Shown: positions 7,533-16,891 of the stretch, piece after piece
How the letters are laid out: each line of letters opens with the position of its first letter
Position numbering within the stretch: position 1 is the stretch's first letter
Origin: UBA6109 sp964506465
GTDB lineage: Bacteria; Desulfobacterota; Syntrophia; Syntrophales; UBA6109
DNA: 64,000 bases
Direction of reading: 5' to 3'
Assembly (NCBI GenBank): GCA_964506465.1
Contig: CAZDLM010000001.1
Location: 120,755 to 184,754, forward strand
Notes under the pieces: generated by a model
Database searches by the model: none
Seen by the model: the letters and a program-made list of their open reading frames with translations, nothing else
What the model was told of the DNA's origin: nothing
Made by a program: the position numbers and the translations under genes

Positions 7533-9605
7533 ATGAATGAAAGAGTCATAGCTCTAGCCGCAGTTCTTAGTTTTCTGATCACTGCGCATTTTGCGGGCAG
7601 AATTATTCTTCTCCCAGTCAGAAGCTCGTTGAAATCTCAAGCTGTGCATAACCTCTCTGCTTTCGTCATGGGTATAGGTGCAATTGGAATTATAACGGGA
7701 ATATCAGGTGTGTTATGGGGTTTTTCACCACTCATAATTAAAGTTGTTTATTTTGTTCTGGCCCCGGCCATTATCGTTTACTGGGCATTCACTTTCACAA
7801 AGATATCTATACCTCGGTTTTCTTCGAGTCCAATGTCACTACTATTACTACCAATTGTCATCTTTCATTCTCTTGGATATCTTTCCCTGGGATTCTCATA
7901 TATCTCAGGATCAGATTCATTTTCATATATTTTGATCGCACAGGAGTATTTAAGACAGGGCCTTTTTGCTCCTATGGTATTAGAACCTCTAGGAGAAACA
8001 ATGCCGATCTTTAAGGTGCCGTGTCTTTTTGAAATGGTCTACCTTACATTATTGGCCATGTCCAATCTGGTTGCAATCTCACTAATTGCCAAAATTCAAT
8101 TTTTGACTGCCCTGTTCATAGTATTATTTGTTTCAAAAGACATAGGGCATAGTTATACGGCTTGGGCGGCTGTCGCCGTAATCCTGACAGAACCGATCAT
8201 CGCGTATTTTGCTCAGGAGTCTGCCGACAATTATTTTCTCGCCGTATCCTTCGAGCTACTTTGTCTGTATTATCTCTGGATGTTCTATAACTCGCGAAAA
8301 ACAATATTATTGGCATATGCGGGGATATTTGCCGGCATGATGGTCTCGACTAAGTTGACGACAATTTACTATTTTGTGGCTGTGGCAGGAGCAATACCAT
8401 TTCTAATATCATCATCTGTCGAGTCTGCAAAAGGTTCGGTATTAAAAATGATGGGACAGATGAGAACCGCAGGTTGTCTTAAATCAATTGCTGCCTTTTC
8501 ATTTCCAGCTATTATGGTTGGTGCGATATTTCCACTGCTGATATATGTTAAGACCAATTCTGCAGTCATGGGGATGGATTGGCTTATCAATGAGTTCACG
8601 GGTAGCAGTGAAAATTCCTGGACTGATCCTTTCTATAGGATTTTTTATAATCACTATATGAGATATCAGGACCTTTTTGTCACTAATCCCGATCTACCTT
8701 ATTTCTATGCGGGCATCAAGAAGCTTCTATCCTATTATCTAGTGAATCCGTTTCGAACTCATTTCAGTTCTGATTTCGGCATATTTTCCCACTCGCCAGT
8801 ATCCTTTGCAATTGGTATCGTTTTCCCTATTTATGTTATTATCTCCAAAAGGACGGACCATTTTTCAAAACTGCTGGCAGGGATCCTCAGCTTTGGATAT
8901 ATTCTAAAACTTATTAGCTATCCTCTATTGGATCCACCTAAAAGTGAAGTATTTCAATTATTGCCTGCAACTATTCTGCTTTCCTGTTGTGTGAACAAAT
9001 GGCGGAGTACTAATATTCGTGAAGGGACAACCTATAAATACGCGTTGAGAAAGCAACATGCACTTATGAATGGAAATTATGGGATAATAGTGGTGGCTTT
9101 AGTGACTATATTGCTGCCTCTGGTGTATATAAATGCTTATCGTCTAAAGGATTCATATTTTGATATAAAGACGAACATGCTCGCGCCTGCGGAGACGATG
9201 GCCGTGCGGTTCAATCAGCAGTGGTATATAGACAATCTCGCTGACGACGACGTTTTGTTCGGCAGGCGGCCCAACGAGATTTGTTATATTTCTGAGCCTA
9301 AAGTCATCCCCTTTTTTTGGGAATCAATGTATTTCGTTCCATGGCGGACTATTGAAAAGAGAATAAATGAGCTTAATGTAACCGTTATATATGATCCATC
9401 TGTACCCCCAGGCATTCTCAGTGCTCGTTACAATAACATTATGCCGATAATCGAAAAGAGGGACAAATATCTATTTTGTAAGCTGAATAAGCTTTTTATG
9501 CTATATGAACATAATTATCGTGACAAAAATAACTTTTTCAAAAAATATTACACAGCAGTTGGTGCTGATAATGTAGGTCAAATCTATAGACGGATACGGG
9601 AGTGA
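7533..9605 (+). CDS. Polytopic membrane protein, possible GT-C-type glycosyltransferase
   Basis: About 690 residues with roughly a dozen hydrophobic spans, then a hydrophilic C-terminal portion of about 130 residues starting near DSYFDIKTN. This matches integral glycosyltransferases of the GT-C/PMT type, which use polyprenyl-phosphate sugars on the outer face of the inner membrane. The conserved loop acidic pair of that class may be the YISGSDSFSYI segment after the early spans, but I cannot confirm it. The start is uncertain: ATG 7533 clears the upstream gene, while the frame stays open back to 7410. Immediately downstream are a polyprenyl-phosphate-sugar-synthase-like GT2 and a DUF2304 protein, a combination that supports this role. 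The gene is conspicuously AT-rich compared with both flanks. Confidence 0.6.
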   Translation: MNERVIALAAVLSFLITAHFAGRIILLPVRSSLKSQAVHNLSAFVMGIGAIGIITGISGVLWGFSPLIIKVVYFVLAPAIIVYWAFTFTKISIPRFSSSPMSLLLLPIVIFHSLGYLSLGFSYISGSDSFSYILIAQEYLRQGLFAPMVLEPLGETMPIFKVPCLFEMVYLTLLAMSNLVAISLIAKIQFLTALFIVLFVSKDIGHSYTAWAAVAVILTEPIIAYFAQESADNYFLAVSFELLCLYYLWMFYNSRKTILLAYAGIFAGMMVSTKLTTIYYFVAVAGAIPFLISSSVESAKGSVLKMMGQMRTAGCLKSIAAFSFPAIMVGAIFPLLIYVKTNSAVMGMDWLINEFTGSSENSWTDPFYRIFYNHYMRYQDLFVTNPDLPYFYAGIKKLLSYYLVNPFRTHFSSDFGIFSHSPVSFAIGIVFPIYVIISKRTDHFSKLLAGILSFGYILKLISYPLLDPPKSEVFQLLPATILLSCCVNKWRSTNIREGTTYKYALRKQHALMNGNYGIIVVALVTILLPLVYINAYRLKDSYFDIKTNMLAPAETMAVRFNQQWYIDNLADDDVLFGRRPNEICYISEPKVIPFFWESMYFVPWRTIEKRINELNVTVIYDPSVPPGILSARYNNIMPIIEKRDKYLFCKLNKLFMLYEHNYRDKNNFFKKYYTAVGADNVGQIYRRIRE

Positions 9606-9608
9606 GCC

Positions 9609-10355
9609 TTGAAAGATATATTAGCGGAAGCAATTGTTATTGTCCCTATTTATAATGAAGCTCTCAATGCAGCGCGTGTCGTGGGCGAACTTAGAGGATA
9701 TCTGGGCCAGAACGTTGATATTCTCATTGTTGATGATTGTTCGACGGATGGCACAGGAGAGATATTAAGAAATCTTGATGTCATCGTTGTAACCCTGCCA
9801 TTCAATCTTGGATATTCTGGGGCTTTGCAGACCGGATATAAATATGCTGTCTTGAACGACTATAAGTACGTTATTCAATTCGATGGGGACGGGCAGCATA
9901 TTGCTGAGGAGATAGGTAAGCTTGTCTCTGAATTTGAAGATAGCCGTGCAGATGTCGTAATTGGGTCGCGTTTTATAGTGAAGGGGCAATATCATTATCC
10001 GTTTTTAAAAAAGGTTGCAACTCATTTATTCTGTTTTCTAATAAACATTATTACTGGATCTACTATTTATGATCCTACATCGGGATTTCAGTTACTTAAC
10101 AGAAAAACGTTCCGGCACTACTCGACACTCAGTAATTTCCCTTATTATCCGGATGCGAATATTATCATAGAAATGCTGCTGAATGGCTACCGGATACGAG
10201 AAGTCCATGTTCGCATGAGAGAACGGATTTTTGGTGACAGTATGCATACTGGATTCATAAGGCAGGCAAAATATGTAATAAACTTGTTATACGGTATATT
10301 TATTATCATGCTTAAATATCGACCGTCAACATACAAAAGCGAAAACGGAGAATGA
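9609..10355 (+). CDS. Family 2 glycosyltransferase, DPM1/GtrB-like
   Basis: A 248-residue GT-A fold enzyme. It carries IVPIYNE at the N-terminus, the IVDDCSTDGT nucleotide-binding segment, the QFDGDGQH metal-binding DxD region and DPTSGFQLLNR near residue 160. These are hallmarks of dolichol/undecaprenyl-phosphate sugar synthases. No C-terminal membrane pair is visible, so it resembles the soluble DPM1 form more than GtrB with two spans. The start is TTG 9609 with GGGAGTGAG just upstream, 3 bases after the preceding stop. Its ATG-overlapping neighbour is a DUF2304 protein, a common partner of such GT2s. It likely makes the lipid-linked sugar used by the polytopic protein upstream. Confidence 0.85.
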   Translation: MKDILAEAIVIVPIYNEALNAARVVGELRGYLGQNVDILIVDDCSTDGTGEILRNLDVIVVTLPFNLGYSGALQTGYKYAVLNDYKYVIQFDGDGQHIAEEIGKLVSEFEDSRADVVIGSRFIVKGQYHYPFLKKVATHLFCFLINIITGSTIYDPTSGFQLLNRKTFRHYSTLSNFPYYPDANIIIEMLLNGYRIREVHVRMRERIFGDSMHTGFIRQAKYVINLLYGIFIIMLKYRPSTYKSENGE

Positions 10356-10738
10356 ATATGTATTATTGGCACTTCGCGATTTTTGGTCTGCTGTTTATTA
10401 TTTACGTGCTTGCAAAGGTTAAGAATAACAAGCTGTCCGAAGGAAAAAGTATTTTATGGATAATCGGGGGGCTACTGATACTGTTAATATCATTGTTGCC
10501 AGAAATAATTGTTCATCTGTCGCTGTTGCTTGGTATTGATTATCCACCGTCGCTTTTATTTTTACTTGGTCTGTTATTTCTGGTGTTTATGACTTTTCAA
10601 CAGGATCATGAACTGTCGTTGCTAGCGCAGAATATGAAGATACTCGCGCAGCATATTTCGATACTTGAGGAGGCATTAACAGAGTCACAACGTGCCACCG
10701 TTAAGGAGCGTCGCAATTCTACAGCTGATGTTGATTGA
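10352..10738 (+). CDS. DUF2304 small membrane protein
   Basis: A 128-residue protein with three hydrophobic helices (about residues 4-20, 32-58 and 64-80). A charged, coiled-coil-like tail follows from about residue 85 (HELSLLAQNMKILAQHISIL). Size, layout and position directly after a DPM1-like GT2 fit the DUF2304 family. The start codon overlaps the GT2 stop (ATGA), so the two are probably translated together. The function of the family is not established; a membrane anchor or flippase-like helper for the polyprenyl-phosphate sugar is an inference from its constant association with such transferases. Confidence 0.8.
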   Translation: MNMYYWHFAIFGLLFIIYVLAKVKNNKLSEGKSILWIIGGLLILLISLLPEIIVHLSLLLGIDYPPSLLFLLGLLFLVFMTFQQDHELSLLAQNMKILAQHISILEEALTESQRATVKERRNSTADVD

Positions 10739-12206
10739 ACCGACTCAGATTGTCAAAAGAAGGATCCTTCTTCTCACAGCTCCGTACCCTATTGAGGAAA
10801 GATTGGGAAAGCTTAGTTTTTTGGGTGGTCATCTCCCTTCGATCGGTCTTTTGTATTTGGCAGCGGCGTTGCGGAAGGTATGTTCAGTGGGGATAATTGA
10901 TGCTGCTTGCAGTAATTTATCAAAGAATGACATCTTCAATGGCATACTGCGGTTTTCTCCCGATATTATCGGTATCTCAGCTGTTACTCCAGCCATAACT
11001 CGTGCCCAGGATCTGGCGGCGCTAATCAAACAGTCGTTTCCTCATATTCTTATCGTACTGGGCGGGCCGCATATTACATCGGTACCGCTGGAAACCATGG
11101 GGCGTACGCCGGCTGTCGATGTGGGCGTCATCGGCGAAGGAGAGCGCACAATTCAGGAGATTGTGCGCTTCTTTGATGGGACAATGGAAAGCTTGCGGGG
11201 TATGCCGGGAACTATTTTACGTTATTCGTCAAACAACGGGCTGGTGATCAATCAACCTAGGGAGCTGATCGCAAACATTGATCAGCTGGGTCTCCCTGCC
11301 TATGATCTCATTGCCAGTCAAGATGGAATCATGCCTGCACTGTTCAAAACGAGACGGTTGCCTGCAATACACGCCATTACGTCTCGTGGCTGCACACACA
11401 GTTGCACGTTCTGTAATACAAACCTTTTTAATAAGCGTGTGCGTTTTCATTCACCGGAATATGTCGTCAGCCTTGTTAAGTATTTAATGAGTCTTGGTTA
11501 TCGTGAAATTTCCTTCGAAGATGATAATTTTACTGCGCTCAAGTCAAGACTGGAAAAAGTATGCAGCTATATCATCGATAACAAAATTGATGTTTCCTGG
11601 TCAGTGAATGCACGGATTGATACCGTTGATGAAAAAATGCTCTCCCTGATGAAAGAAGCCGGGTGCTGGTACATTTCATATGGGATCGAAAGCGGCAGCC
11701 AGGAGACGCTTGATCGAATAAACAAAAAGATTACGCTTGCAGAGATCCGCCGCAAGATTACGATGACACGCCGAATAGGAATATTGGTAAAAGGGTTCTT
11801 TATCATTGGCTTTCCGTGGGAGACGAAGCAGAGTATTCAGAACACTATCGATTTTGCACTCTCGCTGAATCTGTCTGATCTGAACGTCTTCCCTCTCACC
11901 CCATTTCCTGGTACGGCAATCTATGAACAGGCAAAGACGCGGGGGGCCTTTGATGATGACTGGAGCAGGATGGATTTAAATAAGATTGTTTACGTGCCGC
12001 CGGGACTGTCTGATCAGATTGTACTCCGTAAGATCAGAAAACTGCTGCTGCGTTTTTATCTACGTCCGGCAACAATCGCAAGTTATATGCGGCGGGCCGT
12101 CGTTGCACGTGAGGTGTTTCTTAAGGTCGCCAAAGGACTTCTGAATATGGGAGATAAGCGAACATCATCAACGACTACGAAGCGGGATATCAGCGATGCA
12201 ACCTAA
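10728..12206 (+). CDS. Cobalamin-binding-type radical SAM protein
   Basis: About 492 residues from ATG 10728. The N-terminal cobalamin-binding-like region (about 10-165) contains LGGPHIT and IGEGERT; the radical SAM barrel has its cluster cysteines at C222, C226 and C229 in SRGCTHSCTFC. Later barrel motifs include YGIESGSQET and KGFFIIGFPWET. This is the second copy of this architecture in the window. An open frame extends upstream to GTG 10692, but that start lies inside the DUF2304 gene; ATG 10728 still overlaps it by 11 bases, and an AAGGAG at 10703-10708 is rather far away. The 3' end overlaps the next methyltransferase by 11 bases. Substrate unknown; it could methylate or rearrange a sugar or a lipid-linked intermediate. 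Confidence 0.88.
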   Translation: MLIEPTQIVKRRILLLTAPYPIEERLGKLSFLGGHLPSIGLLYLAAALRKVCSVGIIDAACSNLSKNDIFNGILRFSPDIIGISAVTPAITRAQDLAALIKQSFPHILIVLGGPHITSVPLETMGRTPAVDVGVIGEGERTIQEIVRFFDGTMESLRGMPGTILRYSSNNGLVINQPRELIANIDQLGLPAYDLIASQDGIMPALFKTRRLPAIHAITSRGCTHSCTFCNTNLFNKRVRFHSPEYVVSLVKYLMSLGYREISFEDDNFTALKSRLEKVCSYIIDNKIDVSWSVNARIDTVDEKMLSLMKEAGCWYISYGIESGSQETLDRINKKITLAEIRRKITMTRRIGILVKGFFIIGFPWETKQSIQNTIDFALSLNLSDLNVFPLTPFPGTAIYEQAKTRGAFDDDWSRMDLNKIVYVPPGLSDQIVLRKIRKLLLRFYLRPATIASYMRRAVVAREVFLKVAKGLLNMGDKRTSSTTTKRDISDAT

Positions 12207-13032
12207 AGACCTGTACTGTCCCGAATGCCATAGTACCCTCTCGAAGAGTGCAGGAGAGCTGTGTTGCAGGAAGTGTGTCTGTTCCTATCCGATTATTAGC
12301 GGTATTCCTTGTTTCTTCTCGGGCCATGTGAAGCAGACGGAGGATATGACGTTTCAGGCGGACCAGATGTTCAACACAACGCTGACGGCAAAGATATATA
12401 ACCTAGGTAAAAAGATGATCAGCAGTGACTACCAGCCTCAGAAGCATCTGACCTCATTTATTTCTGCCATAGAGCCTGGAGCTGTTGTTACGGAGTTTGG
12501 ATCAGGCAACAGAAGACTCATTCCAAACATCATCAATATCGATCTTTTTCCTTTTCCGAACGTGGACATCGTCGCGGACGTGACTAAGACTCCTCTGGGG
12601 AGCGAAACCGTGGATTACGTCGTTATCGATGCGGTGTTGGAGCATGTCCCAGAACCCCACAAGGTTGTCGAAGAGATATTCCGCATTATCAGGCGAGGGG
12701 GGGCGGTCTATTGCCTTGTTCCGTTTGTTTATCCCTATCACGGTTATCCTCACAATTATTTCAACTTCTCGAAGGATGCGCTGGAATTCCTTTTCCGCAA
12801 GTTTTCTTATTGTTCGGTTGAGATTGCCCGTGGTCCGACCAGTGCCTTAACCAACCTGCTTTCGGAGTACATTGCGGTTGCTCTGTCGGGAAAAAGCGCC
12901 ATGCACTACACCGCTTGGAAGGGCATTGCTCTCGCCCCGATATTTCTTCTGAAGTACTTGGACAAACTCTGGGACAGCAAGGGGCCCGGTTTGCGGATTG
13001 CCAACGCATTGTGCGCGATGGTGGTTAAGTGA
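12196..13032 (+). CDS. Class I SAM methyltransferase with N-terminal zinc ribbon
   Basis: A 278-residue methyltransferase. It opens with a Trm112-like zinc-ribbon segment (C8/C11 and C24/C27, YCPECH and CCRKC). The SAM-binding motif I follows around TEFGSGNRR (about residue 97), then VDIVADVTKTPL, and the methyltransferase-11 signature DAVLEHVPEPHKVVEE. Overlap with the radical SAM gene upstream (11 bases) suggests coupled expression. Such ribbon-plus-methyltransferase proteins occur in polysaccharide clusters as sugar O-methyltransferases or regulators; the substrate cannot be assigned. Confidence 0.82.
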   Translation: MQPKDLYCPECHSTLSKSAGELCCRKCVCSYPIISGIPCFFSGHVKQTEDMTFQADQMFNTTLTAKIYNLGKKMISSDYQPQKHLTSFISAIEPGAVVTEFGSGNRRLIPNIINIDLFPFPNVDIVADVTKTPLGSETVDYVVIDAVLEHVPEPHKVVEEIFRIIRRGGAVYCLVPFVYPYHGYPHNYFNFSKDALEFLFRKFSYCSVEIARGPTSALTNLLSEYIAVALSGKSAMHYTAWKGIALAPIFLLKYLDKLWDSKGPGLRIANALCAMVVK

Positions 13033-13069
13033 AATGCAAAGTATGTATAAATTTTGACCAGAGTACTGG

Positions 13070-15169
13070 ATGGATTTTAAAACCAACGTGAAACGAGCAT
13101 CCGAGTCAAGATTCCGCCAGGCTAATGCCAGTTTTATCATGAGGAAGCCTCTCTTCTTCACCAGAGCTGCGGCTAAATATGCAATGAAGTACATTACCGG
13201 CACGGATGTCGTTCGCGGCGTGGTGTTTGCGTCATCCTACAAGTGTAATTTCAAGTGTAGTCACTGCTATGCGGAGCCATTCACTCGTGGCGGAGACAAA
13301 CCACTCTCGTATGAAGAGAAGATTGCTGTCATCAGAGAATGTGTGGACGCAGGCATTCTTGCATTCGATTTTGTAGGGGGCGAAATAGGACTGTCTGAGG
13401 AGTTGAAGCGACTGCTCCCTCACTGCCTGCCGCACAGGACCCATATCTCACTAGCCTCGAACGGCTATGAAATGAACCGTGACAAAATCAGAGAACTCAA
13501 AGCTGCTGGTGTCGACAAAATCAGTATCTCTATTGATGCCGGAACACCAGAAGAACATGACGCCTTTCGCAATATGAAAGGATCATTCAAACGGTGCTTT
13601 GAAGCGATTGATAACATCCGCAAAGAAAATATGACCCCCGTAATCATTACTTGTGTTTCGCGCGGAAGTACAAGGAAAGAGAGTTTCAAGAAGCTTCTAG
13701 ATTATGCCATTCACACAAGAACTGAACTTGTGTTCAGCGCTGCTATTCCTTTTGGAAATTGGGCGGGACGAAACGATATCCTCTGTGATGACGAGGATGT
13801 AGCATTCATGCGTACGATGCATGACCAATATCCCTTTCTGACTCGAGACTGCTATGAAAATATGGGGAGTATCGGATGTCCTGCCGCAAAGCAAATATTA
13901 TATATTTCTGAGTATGGGGATGTGATGCCGTGCGCCTTCATGCATATTTCCTTTGGTAATGTTCGGTACGAGTCAATTCACCAGATTCGCGACCGAATGA
14001 TGAAAGTGCCGGAACTCAAAAGTTATCACCCGATTTGCCTAACTGGAGAGGACAGGGTCTTTATTAAGACCAGGCTCTCGAAACTTTATACATCTGTTTA
14101 TTACCCTCCAGTGTGTGATGATGTCTTTCCGGAGAAGCGAAGTCTTTTCCATAGTGAAACTGCGAAAACAACCGTCCAAACAAAGTTACGGCCGTGCCCC
14201 TTGTGCGGCTCGGAACAGAGCGAATATGTTACCTCGGGGCGGGAGCATGAATTCTACGACACGACAGACGATCTATTCCATGTTGTTCGGTGCATCCGAT
14301 GCAACCTCGTCTTTCTGAATCCGCGGCCGGATGATTCCATGTTGAATGCGATATATCCGGGCAACTATTATTGTCACAACAAGCCAGCGGCCCATAATGG
14401 CAAGTCGCTCCTTTACTGCGTGAAGGAATTCCTCAACACTAGGTTCGGATTTCCCAAAAGGATAGCAAAACTAATCAGAACTCTTTCCGTGACTCCCGGC
14501 TCAGTCATGAGAATCCTGGATATAGGCTGCGGTAATGGGAACGCACTTGATGTGTTTAAAAAATATGCAAGACGACCGGTGGACACCACGGGGCTTGATT
14601 TCAACGCACGTGCTTTAGAAATTGTCGCAGCAAAAGGACACAGAACTATCCAGGGAAAGCTTGAAGAAGTACCTCTACCAACTGGGATATTCGATATCAT
14701 TTATTCAAGCAACGTCATAGAACATGTCGGTGATCCGCTTTTGATGATGCAGCGGGCTGCATACGCCCTTAAACCGCAAGGGGTATTTCTCTGCGAAACG
14801 CCTAACTTTGATTCGGCTGACGCACGTTGGTTTGCACCCTCAGGGCACTGGGGCGGATTTCACTTTCCGCGTCATTGGACCTTTTTTACCTCTAGAACAT
14901 TTACCTCTATGGCAGAGAAGGCCGGATTCGAGATCGCACAGATTGACTATCACCCAGTGCCTATTTTCTGGATTTGGACAATGCATTCTATAATTTATCG
15001 GGGGAGAGGGAAAAAGAAGCTTGCGGATACGATTTTCCCTCTTTTTGAAGATTCGAATAATTTCAAAAGATCGCTTTTTAATAAAATCATTTTTTCCGCT
15101 ATGGATATTGTGCTCAAATGCTCTACTGGGAAAACGTCTTTGATGTCCATCGTTATGAGAAAGTCATGA
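13070..15169 (+). CDS. Fusion: radical SAM enzyme plus class I methyltransferase
   Basis: An unusual 699-residue two-part protein. Residues 1-350 form a radical SAM barrel with cluster cysteines C59, C63 and C66 (YKCNFKCSHC), the FVGGEIGL glycine motif, and C-terminal cysteines (GIGCPAAK near 270, DVMPCAF near 288) that look like a short SPASM/twitch-type auxiliary site. From about 374 a zinc ribbon begins (C376/C379 and C408/C411, then FLNPRP). A SAM-binding domain follows with ILDIGCGNG at 482-490 and SSNVIEHVGDPLLMM. The frame is continuous and both halves look intact, so I treat it as a genuine fusion. It lacks the N-terminal cobalamin domain of the other three-part radical SAM proteins nearby. 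Function unknown; two consecutive SAM-dependent steps on one substrate is the simplest inference. Confidence 0.82.
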   Translation: MDFKTNVKRASESRFRQANASFIMRKPLFFTRAAAKYAMKYITGTDVVRGVVFASSYKCNFKCSHCYAEPFTRGGDKPLSYEEKIAVIRECVDAGILAFDFVGGEIGLSEELKRLLPHCLPHRTHISLASNGYEMNRDKIRELKAAGVDKISISIDAGTPEEHDAFRNMKGSFKRCFEAIDNIRKENMTPVIITCVSRGSTRKESFKKLLDYAIHTRTELVFSAAIPFGNWAGRNDILCDDEDVAFMRTMHDQYPFLTRDCYENMGSIGCPAAKQILYISEYGDVMPCAFMHISFGNVRYESIHQIRDRMMKVPELKSYHPICLTGEDRVFIKTRLSKLYTSVYYPPVCDDVFPEKRSLFHSETAKTTVQTKLRPCPLCGSEQSEYVTSGREHEFYDTTDDLFHVVRCIRCNLVFLNPRPDDSMLNAIYPGNYYCHNKPAAHNGKSLLYCVKEFLNTRFGFPKRIAKLIRTLSVTPGSVMRILDIGCGNGNALDVFKKYARRPVDTTGLDFNARALEIVAAKGHRTIQGKLEEVPLPTGIFDIIYSSNVIEHVGDPLLMMQRAAYALKPQGVFLCETPNFDSADARWFAPSGHWGGFHFPRHWTFFTSRTFTSMAEKAGFEIAQIDYHPVPIFWIWTMHSIIYRGRGKKKLADTIFPLFEDSNNFKRSLFNKIIFSAMDIVLKCSTGKTSLMSIVMRKS

Positions 15170-15210
15170 ATTACATATTGCCATGTCATTACAATGAATG
15201 AAAGCCTTTG

Positions 15211-16242
15211 ATGACAGTACGGTGTGTAAAAGCTTCCGTCATTATCGTTAACTGGAACGGGAGAATGCATCTCTCCGATTGCCTGGAGAGCCTTAGAGCC
15301 CAGACGTTCGAGGACTTTGAAACGATTTTGGTGGATAACGGATCGTCTGACAATTCTCTGGATTTTGTGGGCGCCCATTACCCTTGGGTAAAAACTGTCG
15401 CCCTGCCTGTTAACCGAGGATTTGCGACCGGAAACAACATCGGTTACTTGCATACATCCGGCGACTATATCGTTACCCTGAATAACGATACTGTAACGGA
15501 AACGAAATGGTTAGAGCAATTGATCGGCGTTGTCGAGGACGATTCAGCCGTCGGAATGGTCGCCAGTAGGATCTGCTCTTATTGGGACTATGATGTCATT
15601 GATTCTCTGGGGGTCAAACTCTGCTGTGACGGCATGTCACGAGGCGCATTCCGGCTAGGGAGGTTTTCGCTTTTGAAAATTGCAGAAATGGAGGAAATTC
15701 TGATGCCAAGTGCCTGCGCGGCACTTTACCGGCGCTCCATGATCGAGTCTATTGGTTTTTTTGACGAAGACTTTTTTGCCTATTGTGAAGATACGGACCT
15801 CGGATTACGCGGTAGACTGGCAGGTTGGGGAGCCGTCCTTGCGCGTGATGCAGTAGTATATCATAAATATTCGCAGACGGGCGGAGCGTTTTCTCCGCTC
15901 AAACTATATTTGGTAGAGCGGAACCACTATTGGGTAGCGTTCAAAACATACCCTGCTTCGTGGATCGCAGCTATGCCTCTTTGCACAATGTGGCGATATC
16001 TTGTACAGGCTCGCGTGGTGCTGGCGCGAAGAGGAGTCGGGAAACAATTCGCCGGAAGTAATTCAAAAAATGTTTACATCAAGGCGATTGCCAAAGGACT
16101 GGCGGATGCTTTGAGAACGCTCCCAAAGATTTGGGCTAAACGCAGGATGATTGCCTCGACGAGAATACTTGATGATCATGAGTTTGGTGAGCTGCTTCGC
16201 GCCTACAGGCTATCGTTCAGGGAACTATTCGATGCCGGTTGA
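15211..16242 (+). CDS. Family 2 glycosyltransferase, rhamnosyltransferase-like
   Basis: About 343 residues with a GT-A domain typical of dTDP-rhamnosyl-type GT2 enzymes: SVIIVNWNG at the start, LVDNGSSDNS, NRGFATGNN, the TLNNDT metal-binding turn, and later DEDFFAYCEDTDLGLR with the catalytic acidic residues. The C-terminal 80 residues contain amphipathic or hydrophobic stretches common in this group. TTG 15208 directly precedes ATG 15211; I favour the ATG. It shares 11 bases with the methyltransferase gene that follows. It adds one sugar of the repeat unit on the cytoplasmic side of the membrane; the donor is unknown. Confidence 0.87.
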   Translation: MTVRCVKASVIIVNWNGRMHLSDCLESLRAQTFEDFETILVDNGSSDNSLDFVGAHYPWVKTVALPVNRGFATGNNIGYLHTSGDYIVTLNNDTVTETKWLEQLIGVVEDDSAVGMVASRICSYWDYDVIDSLGVKLCCDGMSRGAFRLGRFSLLKIAEMEEILMPSACAALYRRSMIESIGFFDEDFFAYCEDTDLGLRGRLAGWGAVLARDAVVYHKYSQTGGAFSPLKLYLVERNHYWVAFKTYPASWIAAMPLCTMWRYLVQARVVLARRGVGKQFAGSNSKNVYIKAIAKGLADALRTLPKIWAKRRMIASTRILDDHEFGELLRAYRLSFRELFDAG

Positions 16243-16858
16243 CACGAATCTAAAGAAAGAGGGAATGATCTACCAGCGGCCCCAGTATGCTAAGGGTGGA
16301 CTGGGCACAAGATATTGGGTTTATCGTGATAAAGTGGTATTAAATTATATTGTCGGAGATCGAATTGTCGACATCGGATGTGGCGAAGGCATAACACTTG
16401 AAAAAATGGTTAGGCTTTATCCCGGGAGATGGATTACGGGCATCGATTCGGAACCTGAGAACATTGAAATTTGTCAAGAACACGGGTTGCCCGTTCGATG
16501 CGGTACCGTACTTGACCTTCCACTTGAAGACGGTAGCGTCGATTGCGTCCTTTTCCTAGAAGTTATCGAGCATTTGAAAGAGCCGGAACGTGGCCTTGCT
16601 GAAATTCATCGGGTACTGAAACCTGGAGGACGACTAATTTTAGTATTTCCGAATGACAGGAATTTCATGCTGGCGCGACTTCTGACCGGCATGCTGAAAG
16701 AAGCATTCTATGATGCCGGGCATACACGGCAATGGACTCCACAGGACATCCGAAGAGTCCTACGCAAAATGAGGTTCTCACCGCTTGAGCAAAGAAGCCT
16801 TCCATTCTCCTTGTGGTGCATAAGTCTTCATCATCTCGTTATGGCAACCAAATTGTAA
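16232..16858 (+). CDS. Class I SAM-dependent methyltransferase
   Basis: A 208-residue protein from ATG 16232, which overlaps the upstream glycosyltransferase stop and has GGGAAC about 8 bases ahead. Motif I is IVDIGCGEGITLE, motif II-like LPLEDGSVDCVLFLEVIEHL, and post-motif LKPGGRLILVFPN. This is the methyltransferase-11 pattern. It may methylate a sugar hydroxyl or cap a glycan; nothing in the sequence fixes the substrate. It is the second stand-alone methyltransferase in a 5-kb stretch that also contains a radical SAM/methyltransferase fusion. Confidence 0.85.
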   Translation: MPVDTNLKKEGMIYQRPQYAKGGLGTRYWVYRDKVVLNYIVGDRIVDIGCGEGITLEKMVRLYPGRWITGIDSEPENIEICQEHGLPVRCGTVLDLPLEDGSVDCVLFLEVIEHLKEPERGLAEIHRVLKPGGRLILVFPNDRNFMLARLLTGMLKEAFYDAGHTRQWTPQDIRRVLRKMRFSPLEQRSLPFSLWCISLHHLVMATKL

Positions 16859-16891
16859 TCCTTCACATCCTCGCTGCTGCAAATTCCTGCT

